NCBI GenBank assembly: GCA_005408345.1
Contig: SEMN01000012.1
Coordinates: 2,616,501-2,680,500 of the forward strand
DNA length: 64,000 nucleotides
Direction: 5' to 3'
Source: Macquaria australasica
Lineage: Eukaryota > Chordata > Actinopteri > Centrarchiformes > Percichthyidae
Below the pieces are notes generated by a model. That model was not told the origin of the DNA, ran no database searches, and saw only the letters and a list, made by a program, of their open reading frames with translations. The first letter of the stretch is position 1. Every line of letters begins with the position of its first letter. Made by a program: the position numbers and the translations under genes. Shown piece by piece: positions 48,465 to 59,640 of the stretch.

Positions 48465-48995
48465 TTCCAATGCTTGTCTGCAGCCCCACATACATATGTT
48501 TGTATGAGAGTGCTGCATGTGCATGGTTACAACCCTGTGTGTGATGATCTTGTTACATTAAGATTGAGATGGATGGACACACACACACAACACGCGCGCG
48601 CATTTGCACAAGCCAGACCTGATCCGAACTTCCCTCTCTACATGTAACCCCACTCACCCCATCACACCAGCTTAAATCCTACATGTTAATCTCTCTCCTT
48701 CTCCCTGTCTTTCTCTCAAACGCACACAAACATACTCGCTTTCGTTCTCCGCTTGCAGAGACCCCTGCTTCATTTTCTGGTCATGTGAACCCATTGCGAG
48801 GGGGCGAAGCGGACACAAAGTGACACAGGGAGCAGTATGGGGAGGAGAGGGGGGCGAGGCTGGAGCTGCAGCCTGAAAGGAGGCGATGGGAGGTGTCCGA
48901 TTGTCCCACGCTGAAAGGGACAGTTAAAAGGAGAACCTTGTTGCAAAAGCTGGTGGGCCGGGCTGGAGGCTGGTTAAGTGCTGCTGGTGTGTGTA

Positions 48996-49027
<32 letters not shown>

Positions 49028-49098
49028 AGTCTAATGAGGAGGAGGAGGGTGACTGATGACCGAGGTGAGGACTATGCTGGAGATGATGATTATAAAGG
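45460..49098. other. Gene desert, no gene seen
   Basis: Includes a G-rich run at 46425-46445 (GGGGTGGGGGGGGAGGG), TG then TA at 47386-47420, TG at 48428-48462, and TG at 49001-49027. No coding exon with family resemblance. Confidence 0.5.
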
Positions 49099-49652
49099 TT
49101 AAAGGAATAGTTTGACATTTTGGGAAATACCCTTATGAGGAGATTGATACCACTTATATCAAACTACAGCCAGCAGCCAGTTAGCTTAGCTTAGCCCAAA
49201 GACTGGAGACAGGGGGAAACAGCTAGCCTGGCTCTGTCCAAAGGTAACAAAATCCACCTCCCAGCCCCTCTAAAGCTCGCTGATAACACCTTATATTGTT
49301 TAATCTGTACAAAAACCAAAGTGTAAAAACGAAAATTAGACATTTTACAGCAGTTATGTTCAGGACTATTTCTCAGCTCTGAGCAGTTGCCAGGCAACCA
49401 GTGGAGAATCCAAAAAATTGTCGTTTTTACACTTCGGTTTTTGTACGGATTAAACAAACAAGATATTACGTGTTAGTGAGCTTTAGAGGTGCTGGTAGGT
49501 GGACTTAGTTTGGAAAGAGCCAGGCTAGCTGTTTCCCCCTGTTTTCAGTCTTTGTGCTAAGCTAAGCTAACCAGCTGCTGCTTTAACATCCAGACACGAG
49601 AGTGGTATTGATCTTCTCATCCAACTCTCCGCCAGAAAGTGAATAAGTGTAC
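49099..49652. mobile_element. Fold-back (long inverted repeat) element
   Basis: The left arm, about 49099-49345, has TTAAAGGAATAGTTTGACAT, TTAGCTTAGCTTAGCCCAAA, ACAGGGGGAAACAGCTAGCC and GTACAAAAACCAAAGTG. The right arm, about 49420-49652, is its reverse complement: CACTTCGGTTTTTGTACGG, GGCTAGCTGTTTCCCCCTGT and GCTAAGCTAAGCTAACC. Spacer about 75 bases, no open frame. RNA across it would form a stem of more than 200 base pairs with mismatches. A single arm of the same family is at 33571-33830. Confidence 0.85.
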
Positions 49653-50039
49653 CCCCCCCCCCTTGCTTAAAACTTCAAGGATTCACTTTTTGAATTAAGT
49701 GAAAATAATTTTAGCTGAAGAGAGATTTTTCTTTGACTTAAAGGTGTAAAATCTGACCTCTTAAATCCGTTGGTGGCAAAACAAAGATTTAAAACTAAAT
49801 TGTGACTTTTTCCACACAGCAGTAAATATTAGACAATATATATATCATATATATAGACAACCAAGAAATGCACTGCACTGTGAGCAGTTGCGCATCGGGA
49901 TGAGAAATCCGTGACAGAAAACTTCATTGCTTCTGTTTGATAATACTCATCATCAACATGCTTCAGAAAGCTTTGAGATGCCAAATTTGTATCAGAGCGT
50001 GTTCAGACAGAGAGAAATAAGAACATGAAGGTATGTTTC

Positions 50040-50235
50040 TTCATTAGTGAAATGTTAATTTGACTTGTTTTTGCCTAATTAACGCCAATGTCTTCCAAGA
50101 ACAAAACAGCCCCACAAATATTAATTAGGACCTCAATATTCATGTTGGCGGAGATGGTTGTGAGGTCTGTAATTAACGAGCTTTTAATTGTTTGATCGTC
50201 TCCTTAATTAAAGGCTTGCTATAATTTGAAGGTTT
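50040..50235. promoter_or_regulatory. Candidate developmental enhancer block C
   Basis: Dense homeodomain cores: CTAATTAACG, TATTAATTAGG, GTAATTAACGAGC, TTTTAATTG, CTTAATTAAAGG. Non-repetitive and non-coding. The density of TAATTA-type sites in under 200 bases is unusual and fits an enhancer of a patterning gene such as olig3 (inference). Confidence 0.4.
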
Positions 50236-53200
50236 GTTTACTTTTCACAAAACAGGAAATCTTATTGATATTCTCTTTACCCAGAATTTACCCAAAGAAA
50301 ACTAAGCAGGAAAAATAAGGCTTTTAAAAGTTACCCAAACATTTCTGAGAGGTACAGTACATTCTTTTTATATTTCAGATGTTAAGCTTTCATTTAAAAC
50401 TAATTTTGACGGAGGCTTCACTCTCAGATCTCAATACTCGTGTTGTTGTCTTCCATCTGCCTTTCGAATGCTTCAACCTTTGTGAAATCTCTTTTTGTGA
50501 AACTTCAAACTGCGGTTTGATGGCGCCTTTGATGGGCAAAATGAAAGGAGCATAGATCAACAGTTACATGTGAATTTGGCATAATATACTGCAAGCCCGC
50601 CCAGTACTCAGTGGAACCTTAAAATTCATATTGTGGATAAAAGAAACAACAAGAACCTCCATCCAAATAGAGCTCAAATATTCCTACTGGACCCTTACAG
50701 GGAACAAAAAAAAACATGTTTTATGGGCGGCGTTTTTTGTTTTTTTTTGCTGGGACGTATGGACGTAGTTACACACGGGGGGGGGGGGGGGAGAAGAAAT
50801 AAATATAAAGTAAGTGGACAGCGACGCTTGTTGCCCAATAATTGGCAAATACAGTACAATAAAGAAGAAAGTTATCAGTAAATAAATAAACAAATATATG
50901 AGCAAACAGTCAGGTAAATATTCAATAGTTACTTAAAGGTAGCCATTATTATTTTTACATACACATTTTGCCAAAAAATCCAAACCTTTAAAAGTCTCTA
51001 AATATTTATACTCTGAGTGTTATCATAAACCTCATCATGCCAATCCTGATGACCCATATTCTTGATTCTGAGGTAAACCTGAATGTATTCTGGATGGAAA
51101 ATGAATCATAGGCGTTTCATATCTCCCCAACTTCGACATACACTTTGCAATTTTGCTGTTTTCCCGTTTACTCGTGACACACTTTTTAGTTTGTTTGTTG
51201 GTTTGTTCCTCAGTTATTACAATCATGACACCAACTTTGTTTGAATTCACACTGGAAGATGACCTTGAAATGCTGACCATGTCATTTAAAGCCATTGATT
51301 TTGTTGATACATTTTATTAACCTTAATTGTTCTCAACAGCACTTATTACTTCTAATAAAGTCATGTTTCCCTAGGTAATAATTGAATCCTAAAACGTCTC
51401 TAAAACACACTGTAATTTGTTTAATTTCAAAACAGATGGAAACATGTCTTGTAGCCTTTCATAAAGGTGGTTTTAACAACATTGCCAACAGGTTATTCAG
51501 AAGTCAGTTATCTGTTTGCATTAGAAATTGCACTCTTAACCTTTTGAGAATTGTTGTATATACTATTAAATTCTTCTCCTCCTTTAGGGAAAGACAACGT
51601 GACACATTCTTGGTTTTCAGCCCGCTGCTTTGATCCAGGTGAAGCTTTGCTGCCTCGAGCTTTTCAAGCTGTAATATAAAGTTTCTCATTTGTGTGTTAC
51701 TGTATGTCTCTGTTTCAAAGCTAACATGCTTACTGCCACCTGCTGGACCAAGTAAAAACTATCAATGGCAAAACCTTCAGCATAAATATCTGCACAAACA
51801 AACTTTAGACATTTGTATTGTATTTGAAACTAAAAAGATGACAAATGAAGCACATGAAATATTGAACAGCAGCTGTTTATTTAGAAGGAGCCAGGATGTC
51901 TTCGACAAATCGCTAACATAATCAAATTCCAGTAACGGGATTACTGAAACAGAGGTCACATGAAATAATTTTAACTGAGACACTTACAACACTTTAAAAC
52001 TTTACTTTAATGGTTCCTGATTGCCACAGATAATCAAAAACAGCAACTGAAACAAACCTCTTTTTTTTCCTTTTTTTTTTAGATAAGAGGTTACACGTTA
52101 AAAGCAACCTTGACACCTTCGGCTGCGACCTTGACCTTGCGTCTCCCTCCCGTTAAGCAGTGCGCTGCTTCCAGCTCCAGTTTGTGTCACAGTGACAGTG
52201 AGACGCTGCCGACTACTGTCTTCACATACTGCTGAAGAGACGCCTCCATTGACTGTTTACAGCCCTGAGCTTGTTAGAGGGGGTCTTGAGGCCTGGCCCA
52301 CCCAGGAGGGAGCGGCGGAGAGGAGATTCAGCACATTAATCACGAATCACTGTCACTGTTTTGAGGTCATTGTAACATGGCTGTGTACACTATAAGCACT
52401 GTCATACTCACACATACAGAGTTAAAAACAGATGTACTGTTAATAGTTTTTTATTATTACAATGTCTTTGAGGAAATATCAGAAATGCTCCTTTTCATCC
52501 AGCTGGAGGGGCGTGTCTGTGTCTGTGTTTGATTGACAGCCGCTTGCAGGCTGAGCTCCAGTACTGAACTCCAGCAGAGGAACAGGAGAAAAAGTAAACA
52601 AACTTGTGCTGTAGCAAACAAATCACTGGCAGAATAAGAGTAAGGAGCACACCAGCATCTAACCGCACCGAAGTGGCATTTGCAGGTAAGTTTACATGCA
52701 GTTTAATGTGCTGAAGCTGAGCAGCTAATTACGTAACTAAACTACAAACTGGTGTTAGCGGCGCACTTTCCCCCGGTTTGTTTGATCGCTCGTTCAACAA
52801 GGTAAGGTGCAGGACAAGATGTATGGTTTATGTTTGTAAGTTAGATAAGAGGGAGACTTATCCGGCAGTTACAGAGCAACACTATCATTCATTTGGAGTC
52901 GTGTTTCTGGCCACCTGATGCAAAGTCGAATATTCACTCTCTTTTAGCTGTATTTGGTCTCCAACTCCTGAGGGAAATATCTGGCTCTTTATCTGCTAAG
53001 TGCTCCACTATGTTCACCAGGTAGTCTCTAACTGTGTCTGGGTCAGTGGGTTTTTAAGAGCGTTTTCACTGAAAACAGCTGCCTGCTGCACCCAAAAACC
53101 GACGCTATGAACCAAACCAGTAAAGTTGCGGCCGGGCAGCTTATATTGTAGTAGTTAATAAGGTGTCTTGTTAGTCCCTGGATGAAGAGAACAATTTTTT

Positions 53201-53430
53201 ACAATGTTACGGTTTGGAACAGTGGGTTTATTGGATAATCATGCATCAATATTTACTCTACACATATGTTTTACAACCCTAATTCTCATTCAGAAATATG
53301 AACATGTAACTCAGCAGAATAACAAGCCTACAAGTTGTAGCCTCACACCAAATGTGTTGTCAGCGTTCCATAAAGACCACATTTCCCATACAACTTTGCT
53401 GTTTGATCCATTTGTGCTAAAAGAAAACTG
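50236..53430. other. Gene desert, no gene seen
   Basis: Mostly AT-rich. G-run at 50778-50790. A strong splice-donor-like AG|GTAAGT is at 52684-52689 after a mixed-content segment. It could be a non-coding first exon, but nothing else supports it. Confidence 0.4.
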
Positions 53431-53494
53431 CCCCCTTTTTAGGTTGTTAGGGAGGTTAGAAAAGCAGAGAAAGACGCAGTTGTTTTGTTCGTTT

Positions 53495-53825
53495 TTCAAT
53501 ATTACTGTTGGGTTATTTACCCAAAATATGGTTGTTTTGACCCAGTGTTACACAAAAAGCTCAAGTTTTTACCATAAAACTGTCACCATTTACTGTTAGT
53601 TGTACAAAACGATGTACATATGACATTCAAACACATAATTAGCAATCAGTAACAAATGGTGACATGTACGTTTAAAAAGAGCCATAACATAACCCAACAG
53701 TAACATAAAAACACACTAACAAGTGTCAAAACAACCCACTATCTTGGGTGGTTTTGTTCCCATGGGAACAGCGTGAAGTTAACCCAGTATTGACCCAAAT
53801 TGGGCAAATTTTGACTTTTAGTGTG
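53495..53825. repeat. MITE-like repeat rich in TGGGTTA/TAACCCA
   Basis: TTACTGTTGGGTTAT near 53503 pairs with ATAACCCAACAGTAA near 53690. Further TTGGGT/ACCC motifs continue to TTAACCCAGTATTGACCCAA near 53780. No coding capacity. Confidence 0.6.
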
Positions 53826-54244
53826 TAACTAACTGTCCTTTTGCTGCCCAGACAACTGATGTAAGAGGCCAGAGAGCCACTTATGAAGGAGAGGAAGATA
53901 AAATAAAATAAAAAAGTGAGAGGGTTGCAAGAGAAGAAGCAAGCAGAGCCAGAAGCTGGAGAGAAGGAGTGGAGACAGTAAGCGAGAAAAAGAAAAAAAG
54001 ATACGAACAGAGGAATAAAAGGAAAGCGAGGAGCTTACGCAGTGAAAAGAGCACATTAGGGGCGGCCTGCTGCGACAGTAGTGTGGGGAACGGTGAATAA
54101 CTGCCTCCATTTAGACTAGTGTCCTGGTGGTGTGGAGCTGGGGGCCTCAGATGGACACACACACTCAAAAACACCAAAAAATATATAAATAAAGCAAAAG
54201 CACCCCATTCAAAAGCATGTGTTCCTGCACAAATTGATACCTGA

Positions 54245-56178
54245 CACACACACACACACACACACACACCTCCTCTGAGCTCTCCTCTGTCCCTCTCATT
54301 CACACATTTCTCCACATTGGCCGGATTAGGAACACTTTCTCTTGGGTGTGCGAGGCTGCCCCACACACAAAGAAACACTTGGGGACAGGATTAGTAGGCT
54401 TACAGCGGATTCACATATGTCCAGTTCAAGCAATTGGTATTCAAAGCTTTACACGTTCAAATGCCACCAAGAGAGAGCAAAGCCGACCGGCGCTTTTCTT
54501 TGCATTGGCAGCACCTTTATGAGAAGGGCTCTTTTGCTGGGCCAACAATGAGGCTGTGAATACACATTTTTACTGTTCTACCAGGGGGATCTCATTGGGC
54601 ACCGAGAAGAGTTTGAGACAGACTTTATTATCTGGGTTTGAAGTGCTGGGTGGGTGGGTGGGTGTGCAGACGGATGGATGGAAGGACAGACGGATGGATG
54701 GACGGATGCAGAGGTGGTGGTCACAGGACGAGTGCTTCAGTTACTTCCACGTGTTATTGTTGGCGGCCCGTTCCTCCACTCCACCTCCACAAAACAGATC
54801 TGGAGTAGACTCTTCAGAGTGGAGAGAGCAGCTCTCAGCAGCTCAATATAGACAATACTGACTCAATTTAACATATTCTCCCAATATTTCACTGCAACGC
54901 ACACCTTTAGACATCTGTCTGTTCGCTTAATGAATCAATAAAATACATCTTATGATAGATTAATATTTTGTGTTTATTTTTAAAGATTGGCTTATTGTAA
55001 CATTTTGAAAATATAATGTATGGCTGATTAAAATTTTTCGTTTATTCCTTGACAGTTTCTCTAGTTTGGTATTTGTAACACTCCTCCTTATTTTGTATTT
55101 TTAGATATTTGTTTTTTATGTTTGAGGTTTAATCATTTGTGTCCATTGAGGGACAAAGAAAGTATTTTGAATTGAATTCTTGTAATGCTATAATGACTGT
55201 ATTGTACGTAGGTTTTGTTTAGTATTTTGATTGACAAATTGAAAATAATTTAGGGCTGAATATTATTAATCAAAATCGAGTTTGTTTTATTTTTTAGGGA
55301 TAAAATTAAGGACAAAACAGCTATAAGCTATTAAATAGGCCTATCCAATAATAATAATAATAATAATAATAATGATAAGAATAAGAATAATGATAAGAAT
55401 AATGATAAAAATGAAGGAATTAAATGAAAAATGTTCCTTCGGTAACTCATGGAAGCGATGAGAAGTTTGATGAAGGTCCAGACTCTGACGCCCACATGCT
55501 GCCATATGGCCAGCAGAGCGCCGAGTGTCGGAGCGGGCATGTTACCTCTGTCCCAGCGGAGGCCACGCACCCCTGCGGCAGCAGGAGCCGCTCAATGGGA
55601 AAGCAATTTCCCTTCCCATTCCTCCTCATTCCCTCAGGCAACCGAACCGCGGAGACTTTGGTTTAATAACCGATAATAAACACCACTCTTCGAAGTGAAC
55701 ACTCTCTGAGTGAAGTGAAGACAATCCTCTCCTTGATGCATGTAACCAACATGTTTTATGTCTGTGAGATCAAAACATTTCCCGCGATGTTATAACAATG
55801 ATTTTGTGCGTAAAATGTGCAATGCGTATAAATAAAGTGTAGGAGGCTCTCAAAACAACTGATAAGACGTATAACTTTTACAAAAATCTCATAAAAGAAG
55901 CTTTTTTTTTAAAACTGACCAGTTTGTCCCAAGAAGCGCAACTTTCTGATCCACGAGAAGAGGAGAGAAGAGAAGAAAAGGAGAGGAGAGAAGAAGAGGA
56001 GAGGAGCGAAGAAGAGGAGAGGCGCGCTGTGCCCCCAACAGTGTCCTGACAATGGCAGTGAATGGTTGCGCACCGCGGTCACTGGGACAGTCAAAGCACA
56101 CCGCCCCCTTTCTAACGGGCACGTCATCCTCCTAACTAGGCGTTATGAATAGGAAAGCCGCTTTTGTCTGCCCGCATG
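54245..56178. other. Upstream region of olig3
   Basis: CA run at 54245-54269, GGAT/GGTG-rich patches at 54645-54715, (AAT)n at 55347-55372, and a 68-base nearly pure purine tract at 55955-56022 ending about 155 bases before the TATA box. No other gene seen. Confidence 0.5.
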
Positions 56179-56186
56179 TATAAATA
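56179..56186 (+). promoter_or_regulatory. olig3: TATA box of olig3
   Basis: TATAAATA about 296 bases before the start codon. It predicts a transcript start near 56210 and a 5' UTR of about 265 bases that carries a compound (AG)/(TG)/(GA) microsatellite at 56356-56421. Confidence 0.65.
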
Positions 56187-56355
56187 CCCACTATCAGTGT
56201 CCTCCCGCACCGCAGAGATACAGAGTCACAGAGAGAGAGAAAAGAGAGAGAGTCGGCAGAGGCGAAGTGGTCACCGATGTGATAAGAAGGACAGAAGCGT
56301 GGGACAGGAGGGATACAGACAACGTCAGGTGACTACAGTGACTAAAGGCTCCAGG

Positions 56356-56375
56356 AGGAGAGAGAGAGAGTGAAA

Positions 56376-56421
<46 letters not shown>
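56356..56421 (+). repeat. Compound microsatellite in the olig3 5' UTR
   Basis: AGAG run, then (TG)n at 56376-56387, then (GA)n at 56388-56421. It ends about 54 bases before the start codon. Confidence 0.9.
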
Positions 56422-56425
<4 letters not shown>

Positions 56426-56474
56426 AAGCCAGCAGCGACCTCCTACCCAACAACCTCGGAAGCGAACCCATAAA

Positions 56475-57326
56475 ATGAATTCAGACTCCAGCTCGAGCAG
56501 CAGAGCCTCTTCCCCGGACATGGACGGCATGTTCCTCCGAGACCACCACCATCATCACCACCACCACGTCGGCTCCTCAGTGTCCTCATCTACGCAGAGC
56601 GGCGAGCAGCAGCGCCAAAAGATAACCGGCAGCGAGCACCTACGGTCTGGAGACGCCAAATCCGCATCTGTAGGAAGCAGCAGAGACAGCAACAAGTTCA
56701 AACTGAAGAAGCAAGTCACCGAGGAGGAAATGTACCACCTCCGTCTTAAGATTAACGGCCGGGAGCGGAAGCGCATGCACGACCTCAACCTGGCCATGGA
56801 CGGCCTGCGCGAGGTGATGCCCTACGCGCACGGGCCCTCGGTGCGGAAGTTGTCCAAGATCGCCACGCTGCTTCTCGCCAGGAACTACATCCTGATGCTC
56901 AACAGCTCCTTGGACGAGATGAAGCGGCTGGTGGGGGAGATTTACGGAGGGCAGCACTCAGCTTTCCACTGCGGCACCGTGGCGCCCGGTGGACACTCCG
57001 GGGGCCCCGCAGCTGCAGCCGCAGCCGCTGCCGCTGCCGCAGCCGCCGCACACCAGGTGCACCCCCTCCTCGGGAGCGCGCTGACTTCCTCCACGACCTC
57101 CACTCTGTCGAGCGCGCTACCGGGGCTCACGTCTATCCGAGCCCCCTCCCTGATGAAGGGCTCCCCGGCTGCGCCCCCGGCCCTGCAGCTGGGCCCCGGC
57201 TTCCAGCACTGGGCCGGACTGCCGTGTCCCTGCACCATCTGCCAGGTGCCTCCTCCTCCACACATCCCCATCACCTCCACCGGCCTCACGAGACTCACAG
57301 GGGAGGGCAAGGACCTGATGAAATGA
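56475..57326 (+). CDS. olig3: Oligodendrocyte transcription factor 3 (bHLH)
   Basis: Nuclear class B bHLH transcription factor that in vertebrates specifies dorsal neural progenitors. Single exon, 283 residues (human 272). The start is the ATG after ACCCATAAA; the open frame upstream of it only runs through the microsatellite and has no ATG. The N terminus MNSDSSSSSRASSPDMD followed by LRDHHHHHHHH is the olig3 signature and differs from olig2. bHLH at about residues 94-157: basic region NGRERKRMHDLN with the E-box-contacting Glu97, helix 1 LAMDGLREVMPY, loop, helix 2 LSKIATLLLARNYILML. A 14-Ala tract lies near 179-192, encoded by mixed GCN codons. The end FQHWAGLPCPCTICQ and KDLMK also match olig3. 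Polymorphic tracts: 8 His and 14 Ala. It stands alone in a gene desert, fitting a gene with distant enhancers. Confidence 0.96.
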   Translation: MNSDSSSSSRASSPDMDGMFLRDHHHHHHHHVGSSVSSSTQSGEQQRQKITGSEHLRSGDAKSASVGSSRDSNKFKLKKQVTEEEMYHLRLKINGRERKRMHDLNLAMDGLREVMPYAHGPSVRKLSKIATLLLARNYILMLNSSLDEMKRLVGEIYGGQHSAFHCGTVAPGGHSGGPAAAAAAAAAAAAAAHQVHPLLGSALTSSTTSTLSSALPGLTSIRAPSLMKGSPAAPPALQLGPGFQHWAGLPCPCTICQVPPPPHIPITSTGLTRLTGEGKDLMK

Positions 57327-58018
57327 TGCCCGGTGTGTCTGACAGACACCGGATGTAGATGTTTGTAAATAGAGAATTCAGGGCATGAGGGTGCGTTTGG
57401 CCTCACTGGTGCATGTTGTTGTTTAGTCTGTTTTCTTGTTTGGCGTATGAGAAAAAAAAGTGTTATTCTCCTCCTTGTAACAAGGACTTATAAAGACTGA
57501 TGGTTGCCAGTTGAAGGTAAAAAGTAAAAGTTCTGTGTCATGCAACAAGATGCCAGGGTCCTCCTGTGTTTGACTGAGATTTAGTCTCACACCACATGTG
57601 AAAGCTGAAGGAGGTTTGCATGAACATTTTGATTTCATTTCAGTTTTGTTTGTTTTTTTGTATCAGGCGTCATTTTGTGAAAACGAAGAATGTTCTCTGT
57701 GCCTTGTACCAAGGATTTTAAACTTGAGTTGTGACTGAAAATAATGGCATTTATGTGTTTGGCTAAGCTGATTCTGCCATGGCGGAAATTTTGTTTTAAA
57801 ATCTAAGTTTTTAGATTTATTATGTCCATTTGTGCTCCGATTTTCATTTTTTATTTCTATCTTTTTTGTTTTGTTTGCATGAAGGTATAATTATCACAGC
57901 ATGATTGTCTTTGCTGAACTGAATTTGTTATGCCCAGAGACCCCGTGTCTTTATTTTTGTACATTGTTGATGACTGATGAAATATTTATTATCGCCCAGC
58001 GTCCCTGGATGAAATTTC

Positions 58019-58024
58019 AATAAA
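58019..58024 (+). terminator. olig3: Poly(A) signal of olig3
   Basis: AATAAA followed by T/G-rich sequence, about 690 bases past the stop. The 3' UTR between holds TGTAAATA (57364), TTTTTGTA and TATTTATTAT-type AU-rich motifs, typical of unstable developmental mRNAs. Confidence 0.75.
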
Positions 58025-58029
58025 ACTGA

Positions 58030-59380
58030 AATTATGGATCATATCCACTGTCTCCCCCTCTCTTTATAATCACTTGCAACAACTGGAAAAACATTAAAAA
58101 CAATATTTATCACGTGTTAAACCTCCTGAAGTCTAGTTTAGGTCAATTATTACTATTTTTTTGAATGGGTGCACATTGAAAGCTCATAGCCCCCTAAATA
58201 TTTACAAACTTGGTTTATTTTTCAGATAAAGGCAAACCTCTAAATCTATTCCTTTATTTTAGCCAAAACATATTTAATTATGTCACATTTATTATTATTT
58301 AAATATTTTTTAAATTATGTTTTTGTGTAATACTCTAATGTAAAGCAAGGCCTCGATGTGTTGACTTTTACAGACTGTATTTCCACTAGTCGCGTTTTTG
58401 CTTATTATTTGAAATAAACGAAGATGATGAAATTTAACAGTATATTAGCAATTATATGTCCATTATAGACCAAATATTTAAAAGGAAAACTACAAGTGAG
58501 TGAACGAAAATTACTCTCAGATAATTGGCTTTTTTCCCCTTTAAATTCTTCTTATCGAAACTGAATTTTCCTGTTTATACACGAGTATAGCAGGACATTT
58601 TTTTTGTTTGTCTGTCTCTTAAGATTAATAAGCCTATTTTAAATAAAGCTCTAAAATTAAGTGAGGAACCACTTTAAAACAATTTCAAACGGATATTTAA
58701 ACCTGATTTTACCTCAGCTGGCGATTTAATTTTTCTTCTGTCTCATCTTTGCACCGACAGGCCCCATGTTGCACAAAACCACCAGCTCATAATGAATTAA
58801 AACACAGACATCGTCAGACAGCATTTATTCAACATTTCCGAGCGGCCAACACAAATGTTAAGAAGGAGAAAATGAGGATGAAATGAGGGACTGGGCTGCA
58901 GCCTAATGGAGCCCAGTTGAATTGTTCCCTGTAGCAGCTAGAAAGTGATCCGCCTTGGGGAGCGCAGAGCAGTTTGTCCGCCGGGTCCCTTGGGTGTTTC
59001 TCCGTCTCATCTCTGCAGCGACAGAATGTATGTTTGTGGAGATTACAAGTTAATTGTTCATGGGGGACCAAGAGGAGAAAATCACATCACAGAAAGGCGT
59101 CGGGATTACAGGCTACTAAATGCAGAAGATTATACATTCAGACCCCCTCCTCGGCCTCGCCGCATGCAAATGAGTGTGTGGATTTAAAAAAAGAAAGAAA
59201 GAAAGAAAGACAGAAAAAGAAAAGGAGACGAAGCTCTTTTGTAACTTATTTGGAGGGAAGAAAACACAAGTTCTGTGGCTAAGTTGAGAAAGAGTGAAAG
59301 AGTTCATTTTTACACTTTTTGTCTTTAGGAATGGGTATAGCCTGTCTGTCCCCTCGCAGGCTGCCAGATGGGATGTAAAT
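58030..59380. other. Downstream of olig3, no gene seen
   Basis: AT-rich to about 58700, then mixed content to 59160, with a short (GAAA)n run near 59190-59210. Open frames here have no family resemblance. Confidence 0.5.
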
Positions 59381-59640
59381 AGCTGGGTAGCTGCAGTGGC
59401 CTTTTAACCACACAACACTGAGGAGGATGTTGTCAAGGGAAGCTGGCGGTTTGCGAGTTAATAGTCATGAGCTTGGGGTAATTACTTAAGGTTTATTATG
59501 CTCTGGTTTCAAAGGAAATGGACTCTTCAATGGGCCGAGAAATACTTCTTAATTCTGGCTAATTAGGAGCGGAATAAAGCAGAGACAACTGCTGCTGCTG
59601 CTGCCATCAAGCACTGTTACATTCATGGAGGGGGACCATT
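59380..59640. promoter_or_regulatory. Candidate developmental enhancer block D
   Basis: Non-coding, with GAGTTAATAGTCATGAGC, GGGTAATTACTTAAGG, TTCTTAATTCTGGC, GGCTAATTAGGAGC and a (CTG)5 run at 59592-59604. About 1.4 kb past the olig3 poly(A) signal. Inference from motif density. Confidence 0.35.

Noticed and set aside
52560..52690. Non-coding first exon ending at the GTAAGT near 52684
   Set aside because: Single strong donor motif only; no acceptor or partner exon could be linked.
53881..54378. 165-codon minus-strand open frame
   Set aside because: Made of a purine-rich tract and a CA run read backwards (Ser/Leu/Phe and Cys-Val); no domain.
56370..56474. N-terminal extension of olig3 through the GA/TG microsatellite
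   Set aside because: No ATG in that part; the ATG at 56475 gives the exact olig3 N-terminal signature.
56475..57326. olig2 instead of olig3
   Set aside because: The MNSDSSS..SSPDMD start, the His tract and the FQHWAGLPCPCTICQ end match olig3; the neighbours ifngr1 and il22ra2 also agree.
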